From Breviolum minutum Mf 1.05b.01 (lineage: Eukaryota; Sar; Dinophyceae; Suessiales; Symbiodiniaceae), in contig DF240165.1 in the NCBI GenBank assembly GCA_000507305.1, positions 108,160 to 172,159 on the forward strand: a stretch of DNA of 64,000 nt, read 5' to 3'. The notes under the pieces are model-generated. The model made no database searches, was not told where the DNA came from, and saw only the letters and a list, made by a program, of their open reading frames with translations. Made by a program: the position numbers and the translations under genes. This document shows positions 49,690 to 61,734 of this stretch, one piece after another. The number at the start of each line of letters is the position of its first letter. Position 1 is the first letter of the stretch.

Positions 49690-49808
49690 CCCTCCTGAAA
49701 ATTGGACGAATATATAGATACCCTGAAAATGACGCCATAAAGATGTCCATGCTCCAAGGCACGTCATTTTTTTTTGGCTATCTATTCGTCAAATTTTGAG
49801 GGTGTAGA
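49690..49808. repeat. Foldback with GACGAATATATAGATA arms
   Basis: TACCCTCCTGAAAATTGGACG ... CTATCTATTCGTCAAATTTTGAGGGTGTA. TA at both ends; related to families B/F only at the tips. Confidence 0.75.
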
Positions 49809-50044
49809 TTCAGATACACTTCCCATCCGACCAAAAAAACTTAAATCATCACTATCTTGAACCCAGCCCCTGTTTTTTTCCAATCTTTTTCCAGCCACCT
49901 CCCATCCTTTTACTCAACCCTTTTGAGATTCCATGAAATCTTGACTGGTTCATAGGGATCCTTATATTGGCTTATCATAATCCCTGTAAAACTGGATGGT
50001 AACAAGTGGTATTTCATTCGGGTCCCTATATACAGCAAATTAGC

Positions 50045-50175
50045 AGGGTGTTCTGGAAAGTGATCGCAACTAGTTGTTGCAAGTTGGCTTATGTCATCTA
50101 TTTACGCGACGTAACAACCTACTTATAGGGGTGAAATAGTCCATTTACTAAGTACCAGCAGGGCATCCCAGTAGT
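50045..50175. repeat. Family C foldback
   Basis: AGGGTGTTCTGGAAAGTG ... TTACTAAGTACCAGCAGGGCATCCCAGTAG. Confidence 0.75.
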
Positions 50176-50253
50176 GGATCCGGGAAGGAAAAAAAACACA
50201 AACATTCGCCCCAGACGTTTTTCACGTTCCCATCTTTTTAGGAATATACTAAT

Positions 50254-50371
50254 ACACTCCTACTAGAAACGACAACAACGAGAAAAGCCCCTAAAAATGA
50301 TTGAGCCATCCCAAAAGGAATTTCATCTGAACGATTTTCAGGGGCCTTTTGATGTTAGTTTCAGGGAGGGT
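50254..50371. repeat. Family B foldback
   Basis: CACTCCTACTAGAAACGACA ... TTGATGTTAGTTTCAGGGAGGGTA; its last TA is the first TA of the next element. Confidence 0.65.
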
Positions 50372-50480
50372 ACACCACTGAAAATTAACATGGAACCTAA
50401 ACATCACCCAATTGAAAAGGAAAATCATCTTCCAAACTCCAAACCTCCATTGTGGGGTTCAAAAATGATAATTTTCCAGG
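50371..50480. repeat. Family F foldback abutting family B
   Basis: TACACCACTGAAAATTAACATGG ... GTTCAAAAATGATAATTTTCCAGGGG. Confidence 0.65.
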
Positions 50481-50529
50481 GGAAAAATCTCCACAAAAAG
50501 AATGCGATGCGAAACCCGCCCCCCAATGT

Positions 50530-50630
50530 ATAGGTGTTTCCAAAAATAGTGGTATCCCAAAATGGATGGTTTATAATGGAAAACCCTATTATTTGGGGGT
50601 AGCCCTATTTTCGAAAACATCCTTCTAGGA
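50530..50630. repeat. Family L foldback, inverted
   Basis: GGTGTTTCCAAAAATAGTGG ... GGGTAGCCCTATTTTCGAAAACATCC. Confidence 0.75.
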
Positions 50631-50759
50631 AATGACTTGTCTTCCAATTTTCGAAGAAAAAAAATTGGCACCTTGGTGTTCATGGTCGCCTCGGGTCCCC
50701 AGGCACCGCAAAGGGTTTTCCAAATGGGTGTCTCGTCTCTATCAGTTGGGGTCCCTCCA

Positions 50760-50875
50760 TATTCCCCCCAAAAATGGTCCATTTTGTGGAAAAATGATGG
50801 GAAAGTCTCTATACTTAATGGTCCATTTTGTGGAAAAATGATGGGAAAGTCTCTATATTTAATAGACCATTTTGG
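50760..50875. repeat. Direct duplication of about 52 bp
   Basis: ATGGTCCATTTTGTGGAAAA ATGATGGGAAAGTCTCTATA occurs at 50775 and again at 50818, with a third partial start (AGACCATTTTGGAAGG). Confidence 0.7.
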
Positions 50876-50935
50876 AAGGTTGGTGGTTTTATTGTCATAG
50901 TCATTTTGATAGGTATAGGAAACCAATAAATTCTC

Positions 50936-51010
50936 TATAGTTGGTGGTTGTTTGCCATTTCGAAAAATATGTGCAGTCGTCAAATTGCCCAAAATCTTTG
51001 GTGGTTCACC
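50936..51010. repeat. Family A, shortened
   Basis: ATAGTTGGTGGTTGTTTGCC ... TTTGGTGGTTCACCCCC; the right arm is rearranged. Confidence 0.5.
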
Positions 51011-52252
51011 CCCATCTGTAAATCAATAACTCCAGAAAAAGGGAAAACACACGTCGAGAACGTGGGAAATTCTTGCATTTCATTCCCTCAAACTTGAATC
51101 GCCCGGACCACTGTACCTTCAAAAAATGGTCCGAACACTTGCACACAAAAAGACCTGAACTTCTTGGTTGTTCACCGTTGAAGTGTTCAAAAACGGCGCC
51201 AAACAACCCGAAAACGTCAATTTTAACAAGGCGCGGCACCTTGGAAGACGATCCCCGAATTATTTTCGTCAAGGGAAATGGCCAGGAACCCCCAATAGCG
51301 GGACACCCATTCTCATACTCCCATAAGAATCCCTTGAAGTATGGGAATGGTAGCACCTGCCAATAGAAAACCCATCCCCCAAAAAAAACAGAAACACTTG
51401 AATCTTCCAAAGCAGCCATTTGTGGAGGGGTGCGAGGCGTCATGTTTTTCTTCCCGGCGGGCTAAGATAATTCTTTGAATATATCATCTAAGCCATAATC
51501 AACCAAAGGTAGGTAAATATACCACATAGACGGATGGTATGGATATAGCAAACCCTGTTGATAATGACAAATTAACACCTCCGTTGTTCATCCAATTCAA
51601 AGTCTTTCATTCAAAAAGATTCAACTGTCAACTGGACAAAAATTGAGGTTAGTATGCGGAAAAGTCGTCAACTCTGAAAAAAGAAACGGGGAAAAAACAC
51701 ACCGTTTTCATCATCATCACACTCCCTATAGCCTACAACGGTGTCAGGTGCACCATGGGTGCACCCCTTTCTTAGCAGGTACGGTAGCCTTCTAAAAAAT
51801 CAATGCCTGGGCGCATTCCCACCCCAGATAGTTACACCTCCCAGTGACCGAACGGCTGGGAACCTAAAAGCCTACACCCGGACCGAAAAAGGAGAATTTC
51901 GCGACCCAAACCATCAAATTTTTGGGGGTTCCAGCCGTTCGTTTTCGGGGGGCTTGTTAAAACCTAACAAAAACATCCTTCTGGCCAAATTATAAAAATT
52001 CACCAACCCAGATTTCCCTAAAATTAAGGGGATTTCCCTTACAAAAGCACCAATTTGGGGATTTTGGTCGTGTTTTCGGTCGTGGAAAAATTTGACCAGA
52101 AAAACATCCTTGGATGCCAATGGATGTTTGGGAATCCCCGACTCCACCGTTTCTTGTCTTTCTCCAGTTTCTCGGCCAAGCCTGGGAAAATTGCTGTGTG
52201 TGTGGGTGGGACTTGTCCATTATGACGGAGGGAGGATTTTTTATCCAAATGA
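51011..52252. other. Mixed non-coding stretch
   Basis: Long frames on both strands at 51006-51443 cancel each other out as evidence. A GTAGGTAAATATACCACATAGACGGATGG repeat relic lies at about 51508-51540. An inverted pair built on CCGAACGGCTGGAACC / GGTTCCAGCCGTTCG spans 51850-51945. Confidence 0.35.
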
Positions 52253-52435
52253 CCTCCTAGTTGGAGGATCATCCCATTTCAGTAAGTAGGTAGGATCACC
52301 TCCATTTATTTCAGCCACTTAACTTAGGCCACTTGGAAAGGGGTCCGGAATAACACCAGGTCTTGGGGACAACAACGATCACCATGGTTATTAACCACTT
52401 ACAAGTCATGGGATGATCCTCCAAGTAGTTGGTGA
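52253..52435. repeat. Family I foldback, full copy
   Basis: TAGTTGGAGGATCATCCCAT ... ATTAACCACTTACAAGTC ... GGGATGATCCTCCAAGTA. Confidence 0.75.
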
Positions 52436-54035
52436 TTGAAATCGCCGATAAAGAAGATGCTTTTGGAAATTGGAGGATTGGAAAAAAAATCGCCATGTAA
52501 AAACCACTTTTGTGGTTTCGAACATCTTCGTTGATTTGCTTTAAAAACAGTTTCAAAAAACTCACAACACACTACTGCCATGGGCGTTTCCATGATTTCT
52601 TCCATCCGTCAAAACTCCCTGCCCAAACATTGTCCGAGAAAATTTGAAGACCCAACTGCCGGAGAGGGGAAGAAGATGGACTGGTTTGACGCAGGATGCC
52701 ACTCGCAAATGAAGGTTTATATGGATTCCCTACTAAAAATGGAATAATCCTGGTGGTCACTGTTACTGGGTGGGGGGTAGTTCCAAGATATAAAGATATA
52801 CTTAAAGTCCAATGTTGGTGTGTACGTTTTCCATCCTTGTCCCCACGTCAATTGTTGAGGGAATAAAAGAAAATCCACAAAAGAACTTACCCTCCAGGGA
52901 ACCAACGGGAATCCCACCTTCCGAAAAGAAACATCATCTTCAAAAAGTGCCTCTTTTCCATGGGGATATGTTAGTTCCCAGGAGAGTCTAGTCAAGTCTT
53001 CCAGAACTTGTATTTTTTGAAGCCTGCTTTTTGATTTGATTCGGGTGGTATTCATGTGTCATCTTTTTTTTTGTTAGAAGCAAGAAAAAACAGCTAGCAA
53101 AAAACTCCAGTTAACAACAACTAGCACCTAACGAATGCTGCTAGGTAAACTTTCAAAAAAAAAAACTCCCTATGACCAACAGCCAAAGCCCCAGAAAAAT
53201 GGTGGCAAAGAGAGACTACTATCCAATCCTTTTGTGTTGCAAGGCCTATTTTCAGGGATAAACTCGCTGTTCCTTCAGCGTCCTTAAACCGGGGGGGTTA
53301 ACCTCAACTTTTTGTTGAACCTAATAAAAACGTGATCCCCAAAACCGAACCTCAAAAAAACATCACTTAAGGTTAACTATATATGCCTTGCCTTAAGGTT
53401 TCTATTAGGGTTGATGATTAATTTTCAGGCTTGATGTTGCTAGTTGCGAACTATTCCAACCCCAAACAAAAACGCAAGAATCCCTGGTTGGAGGGAACAA
53501 AAAACTGCAAATTTCACCCTTGAAGTACTGAGCCAAAGAGCTTTCGAAATAACTTTTGAAGTGGCCCCTGGCCTTGGGGACATGTTTCCAAGAAAATTAC
53601 AGCACACCCCCAGAACACACCCCGGGCAATCCCCTAGCCAACTATGAAAGGAATCCCTATCTGTTGGTAAAGGTTTAGGGGTGTGCTCCAAAGGTGTGCT
53701 GAAACAACCTTAGAATGTTAGTTTACTGGAGGGTAATAACAGTGTGCTAAATTTTTGAACATCTTTTCCTACAGAATGATGGGAACTAAAATCATCCCCA
53801 ATTTTTTCTCCTACAAAATTTCGTAGGATTTGAAAAATGATCATCCGAAAACAAAAAATGATCACCAAACTAGCTAGCTAAAATCTTGATCTAACTATAG
53901 CTAAGTACTTTTATCTCCACCAATCTCTTCAAGCAGCTCTTCATCATCTCGGTTGTTTTGTCCAAGGTCCTAGAAGGGCAACAGCCATGATGTTTCCAAA
54001 AAAAAATCCCTGGGAAATACAGGAAAACAACCTTT
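52436..54035. other. Non-coding stretch with diverged foldbacks
   Basis: An E-like pair at 52889-52986 (ACCCTCCAGGGAACCAACGGG / GATATGTTAGTTCCCAGGAG) and the inverted partner (about 53590-53720) of the repeat at 42607-42740. No convincing exon. Confidence 0.4.
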
Positions 54036-54146
54036 CTCGTTGTTGGTTTCAAGTTTCAACCCATCTGAAATATATGCTCGTCAAATTGGATTTCTTCCAC
54101 AGATAGGAGTGAACATTTAAAAAATATTTCAAACCACCACTTATAT
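54036..54146. repeat. Family A, diverged
   Basis: CGTTGTTGGTTTCAAGTTTC ... AAATATTTCAAACCACCACTTATA. Confidence 0.6.
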
Positions 54147-54368
54147 AGTTTTTTCAGGCCAATCAACAGTTAATTTTGGAGGTAAATAAGTTGATGGGTC
54201 ATTTTTTTCCATGTTGCAACTGCGCTGTTTTCCAAAAAATCCTGGCTTTAGGGATCTTCCCACCGTTGATTGGAGCCATCCTCTGGAAGTATGACATGGA
54301 GTGCTGAAAATCTTTCAGTGACCCTGGACGTGACCCAAACTAGTTGGCTAAAACTCATGGTTCACCCC

Positions 54369-54520
54369 AACTACTTGGAGGATCATCCCAGGACTTGTAA
54401 GTGGTTAGCAACCATGGTTAGGAAGTCCCCTAAGGATCGTGGTTAGTTCCACTTCCAAATTGGGGGGTGATCCCCAACCACCTACAAGTCCTAATTGAAA
54501 TGATCCTCCAAGTATCCCCC
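54369..54520. repeat. Family I foldback, complete palindrome
   Basis: TACTTGGAGGATCATCCCAG ... AATTGAAATGATCCTCCAAGTA; both arms present, TA at both ends. Reference copy for family I. Confidence 0.85.
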
Positions 54521-54987
54521 CAACCAACAATAGCCAGGCTCATGATGCAGGGGGTACTATTAACCACGCCACCATTGTCCCCTTCATACGGCTGGCTACG
54601 TCCAACTCTTGGATGAGATTCTTTGGATTCCTGGTCAAATCATAATATTTCACCAACCCAGGTTTCCCTGAAATAAGGGGTCCCATTTCCCTTCCTTAGC
54701 TACCTTTTGGGGATTTTGGTCGTGTGAGGTCGCCATAATTTGACCAGTTTGGATTAAGAGCTACAAGGCCAATGGACTGATAGTCATTAGCGCCACATTG
54801 ATATACTCCCCCCGAAAAACTGACGGCTAAAGCCATTCAAAAATGATAGGTTGGGAAGACTGAATTTCCTTTCCTTGTGAAATCGTCTGTTTTTTTGAAA
54901 GAGGTCGTTTGTTAATTTGTCGTGGCAGATACATGTGACATTCAAGCAATCCTGTTTGGGGTTTAAAAAAATGTCCAATGAGAAATA

Positions 54988-55108
54988 TACCCCTCCCTGA
55001 AACGAACAGCGAGTTTTGCCCTGGAAAAAAGTTATCATGCCCCAAAAGGAAATGTCATCTTCCAACCCATCTATTTTCAGGGGTTTTACTGGTAGTTTTT
55101 AGGAAATA
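54988..55108. repeat. Family B foldback
   Basis: TACCCCTCCCTGAAACGAACA ... TTACTGGTAGTTTTTAGGAAATA. Confidence 0.65.
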
Positions 55109-55218
55109 TACCCTTCCTGAAACTAACAGTTTGCACCTGAAAATGGATGGTTGGAAGACTACTTTCCTTTTGGGGCCCGGCCTATTTTCAGGTGCTATGT
55201 TAGTTTCAGGGAGGATAT
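55109..55218. repeat. Family B foldback, directly adjoining
   Basis: TACCCTTCCTGAAACTAACA ... GCTATGTTAGTTTCAGGGAGGATA. Far better preserved than its neighbour, so it arrived later, at the neighbour's end. Confidence 0.85.
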
Positions 55219-55534
55219 CAAAAAATATTTACTCCCATACTGGATTTCCAGGCCAGGTTTCGTTTTTTTCAACTGCCTGGATGTCCCAGCCGTTGCTGTT
55301 TGTTAATTTGACCCTGCACTTGAAAACCCTCAAAAACCAGCAATTATCCAGTTGGTCTAAAAGAATGGTACGAATTCCTATGTTTTCAAACTTCCAAGAA
55401 ATCTCCAACAGGACCCACTGAACAGACCCCTAAACTTGAGTATGTAATAGCTCTCGCAAATTACTTAGCGGTCCGTTGGTAAGGTTCCATTCAATTTCTG
55501 ATGAAAAACTGGATGTTTTCAGTTGATTCCTCAC

Positions 55535-55626
55535 CTCCCATTCTTGGCCAACATCCGAAGGTAAGCATCACCATGCTTGGGACACCCGACGCGGCAGTCT
55601 CTCCCAAGTTCCTTAGGAATTGCCAT
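55535..55626 (-). CDS. Probable exon, Cys-containing, unknown protein
   Basis: From ATG at 55626 (TTTCCACCATGG) the frame MAIPKELGRDCRVGCPKHGD-AYLRMLAKNG ends at a good donor GGGAG|GTGAGG. The frame is open further upstream through a very hydrophobic segment (TLLVILVVVPVI), so the start could lie earlier and include a membrane anchor. No family recognised. Confidence 0.45.
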
Positions 55627-55865
55627 GGTGGAAATTACAGGAACCACGACAAGAATGACGAGCAGCGTGCGAAAAAAACAAAAAACTGCGGTGATATCGC
55701 TGTAATGGGTCCATGAAATAATCCTCCAATATAACTGGCTAACAGACTTTACCTAACCCAACTTTGCCCCTTGGTATTAAGGAATCCTGTACATCTATCA
55801 TCTTAAAACCATCCACTGTGTTTGGTCTTGGACTTCCAGGGTTTGTTTGAATAGCTAGTATAATA

Positions 55866-55990
55866 CTGGGATGTACACGGAATTAGTAAATGAATTGTAA
55901 GCCCTATAAAAGTAAGTTGTAAGTCCCCTACATAGGATATAAACCCCCTTACTAACTAGCTACGAACTTCCATGGACACTGCAGTACCCT
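55866..55990. repeat. Family C foldback, inverted
   Basis: ACTGGGATGTACACGG ... CTTACTAACTAGCTACGAACTTCCATGGACACTG. Confidence 0.7.
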
Positions 55991-56112
55991 ATTGTTGCAT
56001 GCTTTTTTATTGATTTCTATTAAAAAAAATGGCATCTGGCGAGCAAGTCCACCATTCGAAGCAACATCCCAAACTGCTTGAATCAGTCAAAGGATGTGGG
56101 AAAATCACCTAC

Positions 56113-56223
56113 ACTCCGGTAAAGCTGACATAGCTGGATCGGAAATTCCCCATTTTCAATAGGGAATACATCTTCAAGGTCAGTCCATTTTCTATTGCCA
56201 GCCATGTTACTTTACTAGAAGGT
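56113..56223. repeat. Family E foldback, inverted
   Basis: CTCCGGTAAAGCTGACATAGC ... CAGCCATGTTACTTTACTAGAAGGTA. Confidence 0.65.
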
Positions 56224-56475
56224 ATGCAAAGCTGAAGCTGGGATGCTCTGCACTAAATTCCTTCTGACCAGTCAGTTCTGGTGAAACAAACATGACTTCC
56301 ATGGTGTGATGATGACTGTTTGGCCTTTTTTAGGATGACAAAATCAAATCACTCGATTTCCAACAACATGATATGACGCGGAACTCAAAAAAAAAAAACG
56401 GCACACAAAATCTCATCCGAGGGAAAATGGATGGTCATTTTCTACACCTGGTGTTTTAGTACTTTTCATGGGAAT

Positions 56476-56862
56476 TTAACGCGGTATACCGGTCGCCTGC
56501 GTCGTGCAGTTTGCTGCACACCAACGAGGATCTGATTCCTTGTTGGATTTGACAATGTCATAAAACTGCCAGTCAAACCCTGCGACTTGCTGTGTTGAGG
56601 AGTGACAGCAAAGTGTGGCCTCGACATTCCATTTTGTACCTCCTTCAGCCATAGAAGGTGGCACGCACAGGACAGGATGCTCCACACTGGTAGCAACAAT
56701 GAACTCTGCTTTGTCCAAATAATTAGACAATGGAACATCCAAATATTCATAGCCTTGGACAGGCTGAGCAACAGGGCGTTCAGCACGCTCGCCGATGATC
56801 TCGAAGGTGCACTGCGTGAGCGAGACCTCCCAGCTGTTTCCAGCTGCCGCCCGCGCGCGGAG
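56476..56862 (-). CDS. Probable terminal exon of an unknown gene, G/C-rich start
   Basis: Acceptor TTGGCCTTAG|CTC; 128 codons to TAA. Opening LRARAAAGNSWEVSLTQCTF, middle YEYLDVPLSNYLDKAEFIVA and WNVEATLCCHSSTQQVAGFD. It has several Cys and a smooth coding composition. A GT four codons before the stop (GCGACCG|GTATAC) is an alternative donor. The first 70 bp are very G/C-rich against the surroundings. I do not recognise the family. Confidence 0.5.
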   Translation of the reverse strand, partial: LRARAAAGNSWEVSLTQCTFEIIGERAERPVAQPVQGYEYLDVPLSNYLDKAEFIVATSVEHPVLCVPPSMAEGGTKWNVEATLCCHSSTQQVAGFDWQFYDIVKSNKESDPRWCAANCTTQATGIPR

Positions 56863-57893
56863 CTAAGGCCAATTGCTTTGCTTTAAAAAAGCTCCATAGA
56901 CTCAAACCGTGCCCGGAATTTTTTTAGGAGGGAAATGTACTTTTTTACTTCGTTCCCAGGTTTCTGCCCGTTTTTTTCCGTTTCTTAAACTAAAATGTGC
57001 TGATCGATTAGAAACCTGGCTAGGAATCGCCCCTCAGCATACTTCAAAAATGATTCAGTGTTGTTCTTCCTAAGTTAGGGTTTTGAATCTCAATGTTTTT
57101 GTTTGGTGATATCATATGCAAAAATCAAAAACCCTACGTTTTTCATCACCGGCTGGTATACAAGTAACTGTAGGGATAAATAAATCCACATATCCAACGG
57201 TCAGTGTTGATAGGGAAAAATATGCATCCATCCCCCAATCAATCCACTCCTGAAATCACTCCCTGCTGGCAAGTTACAGACTCACCCCTTGACCTTCCGA
57301 AAACGGAATCCGGTCGGATTGGTCACGCATCCCATATGGGGAACGAAGGGGATAAACACAAATTCCCAGAAACAACAAGCGCAAAATGCGCGAAACAGCG
57401 GGATGTTGTGTATGTTTTGGATGATATACCGATATACCTCAATCATTGCATGCCATTGATTTTGAAAGTTGTTTCAAAGGTAAATTTAATTTACCAGTAA
57501 TACCTTTACCATAAAAAGAATCAATGAATTGAGGTGAATATACCAGTCCCATGGATCATGGATTTTGTAATGAAATATTGTATCTACTTAAAAGAAGTGA
57601 AGCCCAGAAACAGCAATGCTTTCACTCTGTCATTACCTGATCCATCCCACCAAATCTGGGGAAGAAAAACCTATGTGAATGCCTTGCCGTTTGCCTGGAT
57701 TTCTGAAGGAACTGCCGTGAAAACCCAACTGGAAAAAAAAGAAAAAACACATTTTTTGGCGATGTCTTCGGGGTTTTGCTAGAGAATTATTTTTTGTGGG
57801 GGGAGAAGGCCTTCACTTGCCTTTGTTGCGGGCCTTAAGAAAAACAGCCGTAAGCATTTTCAGGGTCGCAAATGCTCTCACTTCGTTGGCAGT
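56863..57893. other. Non-coding stretch
   Basis: No foldback family and no exon that I can support. An inverted pair around TTTACCTTTGAAACAACTTTC and AATTTACCAGTAATACC lies near 57470-57520. Confidence 0.3.
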
Positions 57894-57975
57894 TTATTCG
57901 GCACCTCCATCTTCTGGCTCAGGTTCTTCTTCAACAATCTCCACCTGGTGGCGTGGAAGACCATCTTCAAAGAGT
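57894..57975 (-). CDS. Possible C-terminal exon with acidic tail
   Basis: The minus frame LPRHQVEIVEEEPEPEDGGA-E ends at TAA. A plausible acceptor is CTTTGAAG|AT. Acidic tails like this are common at protein ends; another frame (MVFHATRWRLL...) is also open. Confidence 0.35.
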
Positions 57976-58037
57976 TTTTTTCGCATAAGACTGATGATTT
58001 TTTTAATGATAATTGTACAGTAGCTGAGTAGCTAATG

Positions 58038-58101
<64 letters not shown>
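58038..58101. repeat. CAT microsatellite
   Basis: About 21 CAT units. Confidence 0.95.
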
Positions 58102-58102
<1 letters not shown>

Positions 58103-58622
58103 CCTTTGACAGATAAATCCAAAAACAAGAACCTTGCAGTGCAACCATTTTAACAAGAGAAAAACTCAAAATTGCCACAAAGGTTAGCGCTGCAGGTTCA
58201 ATTGGGGAAACGCGATACCTTTCGTTTGGCAAAGTCTGCAAGGCAACCTGGAAAACATAGGAAAGGAACAAGATACTGGTTGGTTAATACGCATCCTTAT
58301 AATGGATTTTAATTATAATCCCCCATAGGCAACCGTATACAGCTGGCTCTTGGGGGGGTTCAAGTTGATGGGTAAAATTGAGATCGCAAAATTGATGGGT
58401 AAAATTGATGAATTGGTTTTCGGTTTCCTGATTTGCAAGGTCTATACATTCCAGGTGCTTAGCCGGATTTTTTTCATCAACAGTACTTCACCAAATCCAA
58501 ACGAGGCGTTTTGGGATTTCCTTGCAGCATGGTGCTGAGCCCCCTTCACCTTGTTGCGATTTAGTGCTCCGAAAATATAAAAACCTGAAAAATAAACCAA
58601 CTAAAAAACACACCAATGGTTA

Positions 58623-58731
58623 CTAGTTGGTGATTGAACCAACCCCATTGAATAGAAAGCTCCTCAAATTGGATCATGCAACCCCAAGGATGGGGGTGAA
58701 GATTTAAAGATATTTGAAGTTTCACCACCCA
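58623..58731. repeat. Family A foldback
   Basis: CTAGTTGGTGATTGAACC ... GATATTTGAAGTTTCACCACCC. Confidence 0.75.
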
Positions 58732-58794
58732 AGTTGTTTTGTGTTTAGTGTCATAGGCTTGGATTTACTTTGCTCAGTGTCTTTTTTGTTGATT

Positions 58795-58918
58795 ATGTGT
58801 GTTGGCCAAGGAAGTTGCTAAAAGGTTACTAAGTGGATTATAACCCCACTGCATCCCATTCATAAGTAGGTTATAACCCATTTACTAACCATTGATCCTA
58901 ACTTCCTGGGACATCCAT
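58795..58918. repeat. Family C-like element
   Basis: TTACTAAGTGGATTATAACCCC ... AAGTAGGTTATAACCC ... CTTCCTGGGACATCC. Confidence 0.5.
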
Positions 58919-59493
58919 CTATGTGTTTGGCCAAGGTTTTACGATGTTTTACGTTGCCAGCTCCCCCCAAAAAAAGGGCTACAAGCCTTGCTTTCCATCA
59001 TGTAGTTTGGACATCCTGCGAAGTTTGGCATCAACAAATGGCGGTCCCACAGACTTGATTGGACGTTGGAGGCCCGGGGGCAAAACGAAAAAAACATATC
59101 ATGAGCCTGGGAAAAAAAAAACTGATTACTTTCCATGGAATCCTGATTCGTTAATAGGGATCCTTATATTGGTTTATTACAATCGCTTTTTAATTCGGGT
59201 AGTATAATCCCCTATATAATCCAACCAACCAGGGTTTTTTTCATTGCTCATATCATGAGCCTGGAACCCTACATCCATAAGGGTGGAGTTGGTAAACCAG
59301 TTATGAAGGGTGGGCATGTTTTTGTTCAACTCTTCTTAATCTCCCAAACTGCCTGGTAATCTCTAAAGAGTCAGTTTTTAATGGATGTTTGGTGAAACAG
59401 ACATTTGCATGTAAAGGTTTGGAATCATCCAAGTGACACAACAATTTTTAAGTGGTTGTTTAGTTTAAGTTTAAATCATCATCTGCTGATGGA

Positions 59494-59616
59494 AGAAATC
59501 CTGTTGATGGAAGAAATCCGGCTAACCACCTAACATGTACAAAAACCCTGTAAACAATGGTAGATAACCCACATATGAACTGGTGATCGCCGGATTTCTG
59601 AACCATCAACTGTATT
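59494..59616. repeat. Family D foldback with duplicated left tip
   Basis: TGTTGATGGAAGAAATCCGG ... GATTTCTGAACCATCAACTGTA. The left arm GATGGAAGAAATCC occurs twice in a row (59488 and 59500). Confidence 0.75.
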
Positions 59617-59850
59617 AGGAGTTTAACATCATCATCATCATCATCCCATGGACCTCACTGTTAGCTGCCCCTCATGATTGATTTTGGAGTGAAATGTTTC
59701 CCAGGGTCCCTAAACAGGTTGCAATTTTCGGAAGCCTTTCAGACGAACATCCACCATGTCTTGGTGGCATCACTACCAGCCAATTTGTACAGCCGCAATT
59801 TCGGCAAATCGATCTGGAACCAAAACTCACCTTGACAGCCAAACACTGAA

Positions 59851-59959
59851 AGCCTCCCTGAAACTAACAGCAAACGCCCCTGAAAATAGGCCATCTCAAA
59901 AGGAAACTACTATTCCAACCATCCATTTTCAAGTGCGAACTGTTAGTTTCAGGTAGGGT
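59851..59959. repeat. Family B foldback
   Basis: CCTCCCTGAAACTAACAGC ... GCGAACTGTTAGTTTCAGGTAGGG. Confidence 0.8.
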
Positions 59960-60156
59960 TTTTAAACCCCTCAAACCTGTGATTCCTGGAGCAACACTTC
60001 CCCAGTTCGTGGCCGAACTCATCTCAGTGGCATCAGGCCTGATGGGAAGTCAAGGGCAATGATGCAACTCGGTGTGAATTGGATAGGTGGATATAAATCC
60101 TATCATTGTTGTTACATTAAATCCACATGGGCAGTAGAGGTGGTGATGATTAAATC

Positions 60157-60216
<60 letters not shown>

Positions 60217-60223
60217 TTGATGT

Positions 60224-60297
<74 letters not shown>

Positions 60298-60320
60298 GTT
60301 ATGATGATGATGACGATGAC
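60157..60320. repeat. GAT/ATG microsatellite
   Basis: About 50 units with GTT and GAC interruptions. Confidence 0.95.
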
Positions 60321-60476
60321 ATCATCACATAAATATACATCTAGAAATCTGGCAGTCTTACAGAGCAACCAATGACCTGGATAATCTTATTAAAGGTATC
60401 TCCCAAAAAATGGGGATTCGTGCATGGAGGTCCTTAAATCAAGGCATCCAACTAGCACAGTTATGCCATGTAAGAT

Positions 60477-60580
60477 TACCCTCCAAAACTAGCATGACAA
60501 TGGAAACACGACCAGTTGAAGATGTATCTCCTATTAAAAATTGTGGTTTTTCCAGTGTCATTGTATTTTTTGGGGGTTTT
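60477..60580. repeat. Family E, diverged
   Basis: TACCCTCCAAAACTAGCATGAC ... TTTCCAGTGTCATTGTA, with GAAGATGTATCTCC. Confidence 0.55.
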
Positions 60581-60828
60581 TGAAACCTAAATCGGGAACT
60601 CATTTGGACTATCATTGGTTCTCCGAGACAAAAATCGACCTGGAAAGGTAAAAAAATGTTTAAATCCAACTTCCACCTTCCCAGAAGGTGCAAAAGTCTT
60701 GCTATTGCTAAAGTCAGAGAACTTGGCCATTATCCAAGCATGCCTCAAAAGTACCATCCACTTTGGCTTTCAGTAGGGTGCACTGCATGCTGCGGCCCAT
60801 GGCCAAAGTCTTGTACCTTTCCCGAGGT

Positions 60829-60905
60829 TTTTCGAGCATCGTTCATCCGATACTGCTTCTGGGGTGAGGGTAACAAACTTCACCTCTCAACCTGCGAAAA
60901 GATCC
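60829..60905 (-). CDS. Weak exon candidate
   Basis: The minus frame VKFVTLTPEAVSDERCSKNL-GK ends at GGGAAAG|GTACAAG. The acceptor is uncertain (TTCGCAG or GTTGAG). Confidence 0.3.
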
Positions 60906-61190
60906 GGCCTTCGGTGTGCGTCCATTTGATCTAGGAACAAACAAGGGCAAAAGTCATCATGAATTAGGATTCAAAAGTTGGAAGTATCTAGGAAACTTTA
61001 GCTGCTGCCAGAAGCAACAAAAAAAACACGCCAGAATTCCGATTTGGTTGCCCAACCGATTCCCATCAAATGGCGAAAAATCGGAAAAAAAATCCAAGGT
61101 GAAAAAAAGCGTCCAAAAAACCCAAGAAACGGAGACCGAATCTTACTAAAATCATCCATCCCCCCAAGAAAAGGGTTGCATATTTATTGA

Positions 61191-61314
61191 TACTGCTGAT
61201 GGTTCAGAAATCCGGTAAACTCACTTGTTGAATTAAGTAGTTTATCCCATTATTTACCACAGGCTTTGAAAACATCCCTGGTAGTTGGCCGGATTTCTGA
61301 ACCATCAACAGTAT
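61191..61314. repeat. Family D foldback
   Basis: TACTGCTGATGGTTCAGAAA ... GATTTCTGAACCATCAACAGTA; tips perfect but for one base. Confidence 0.85.
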
Positions 61315-61734
61315 TTCAACTCTTCCCGTTGACAAAATGTCAATCTCATCGTATTTCGACACTTCTTAATTCGGTCATTTAATGTAACATGATCGGAATT
61401 TCTCAGAAACTGCACCCCCTATAAGCACTTGAAAAGCTGAGTCTTCCAAGCCCAATGTTTTCTTAAACATTCATCTCAAATTCTGGGTTGTCCCCCTGCC
61501 CAGTAACAGTCACCACCAGTATTATTATAGTTTTAGTAGGGAATTCCTATAAATCTTCATTTGCCACTGTTGCTGGGAGGCGGGATGACCCAACTCAAAC
61601 TAATCTAGCCAGAATGCTGCCTCAGCTTGAAAGTGAGTCGCTTCAGATTGTCAAAAATCCAAAAAAAATGTGAATCATGAGTCATCCGGTCAAAAATTGA
61701 CAGCTGAATTACCTGGATGTTTTTTCTCCTTCAG

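Noticed and set aside
50459-50992. 177-codon minus-strand frame
   Set aside because: It runs through family F, family L and a direct duplication; the apparent repeats in the protein come from those.
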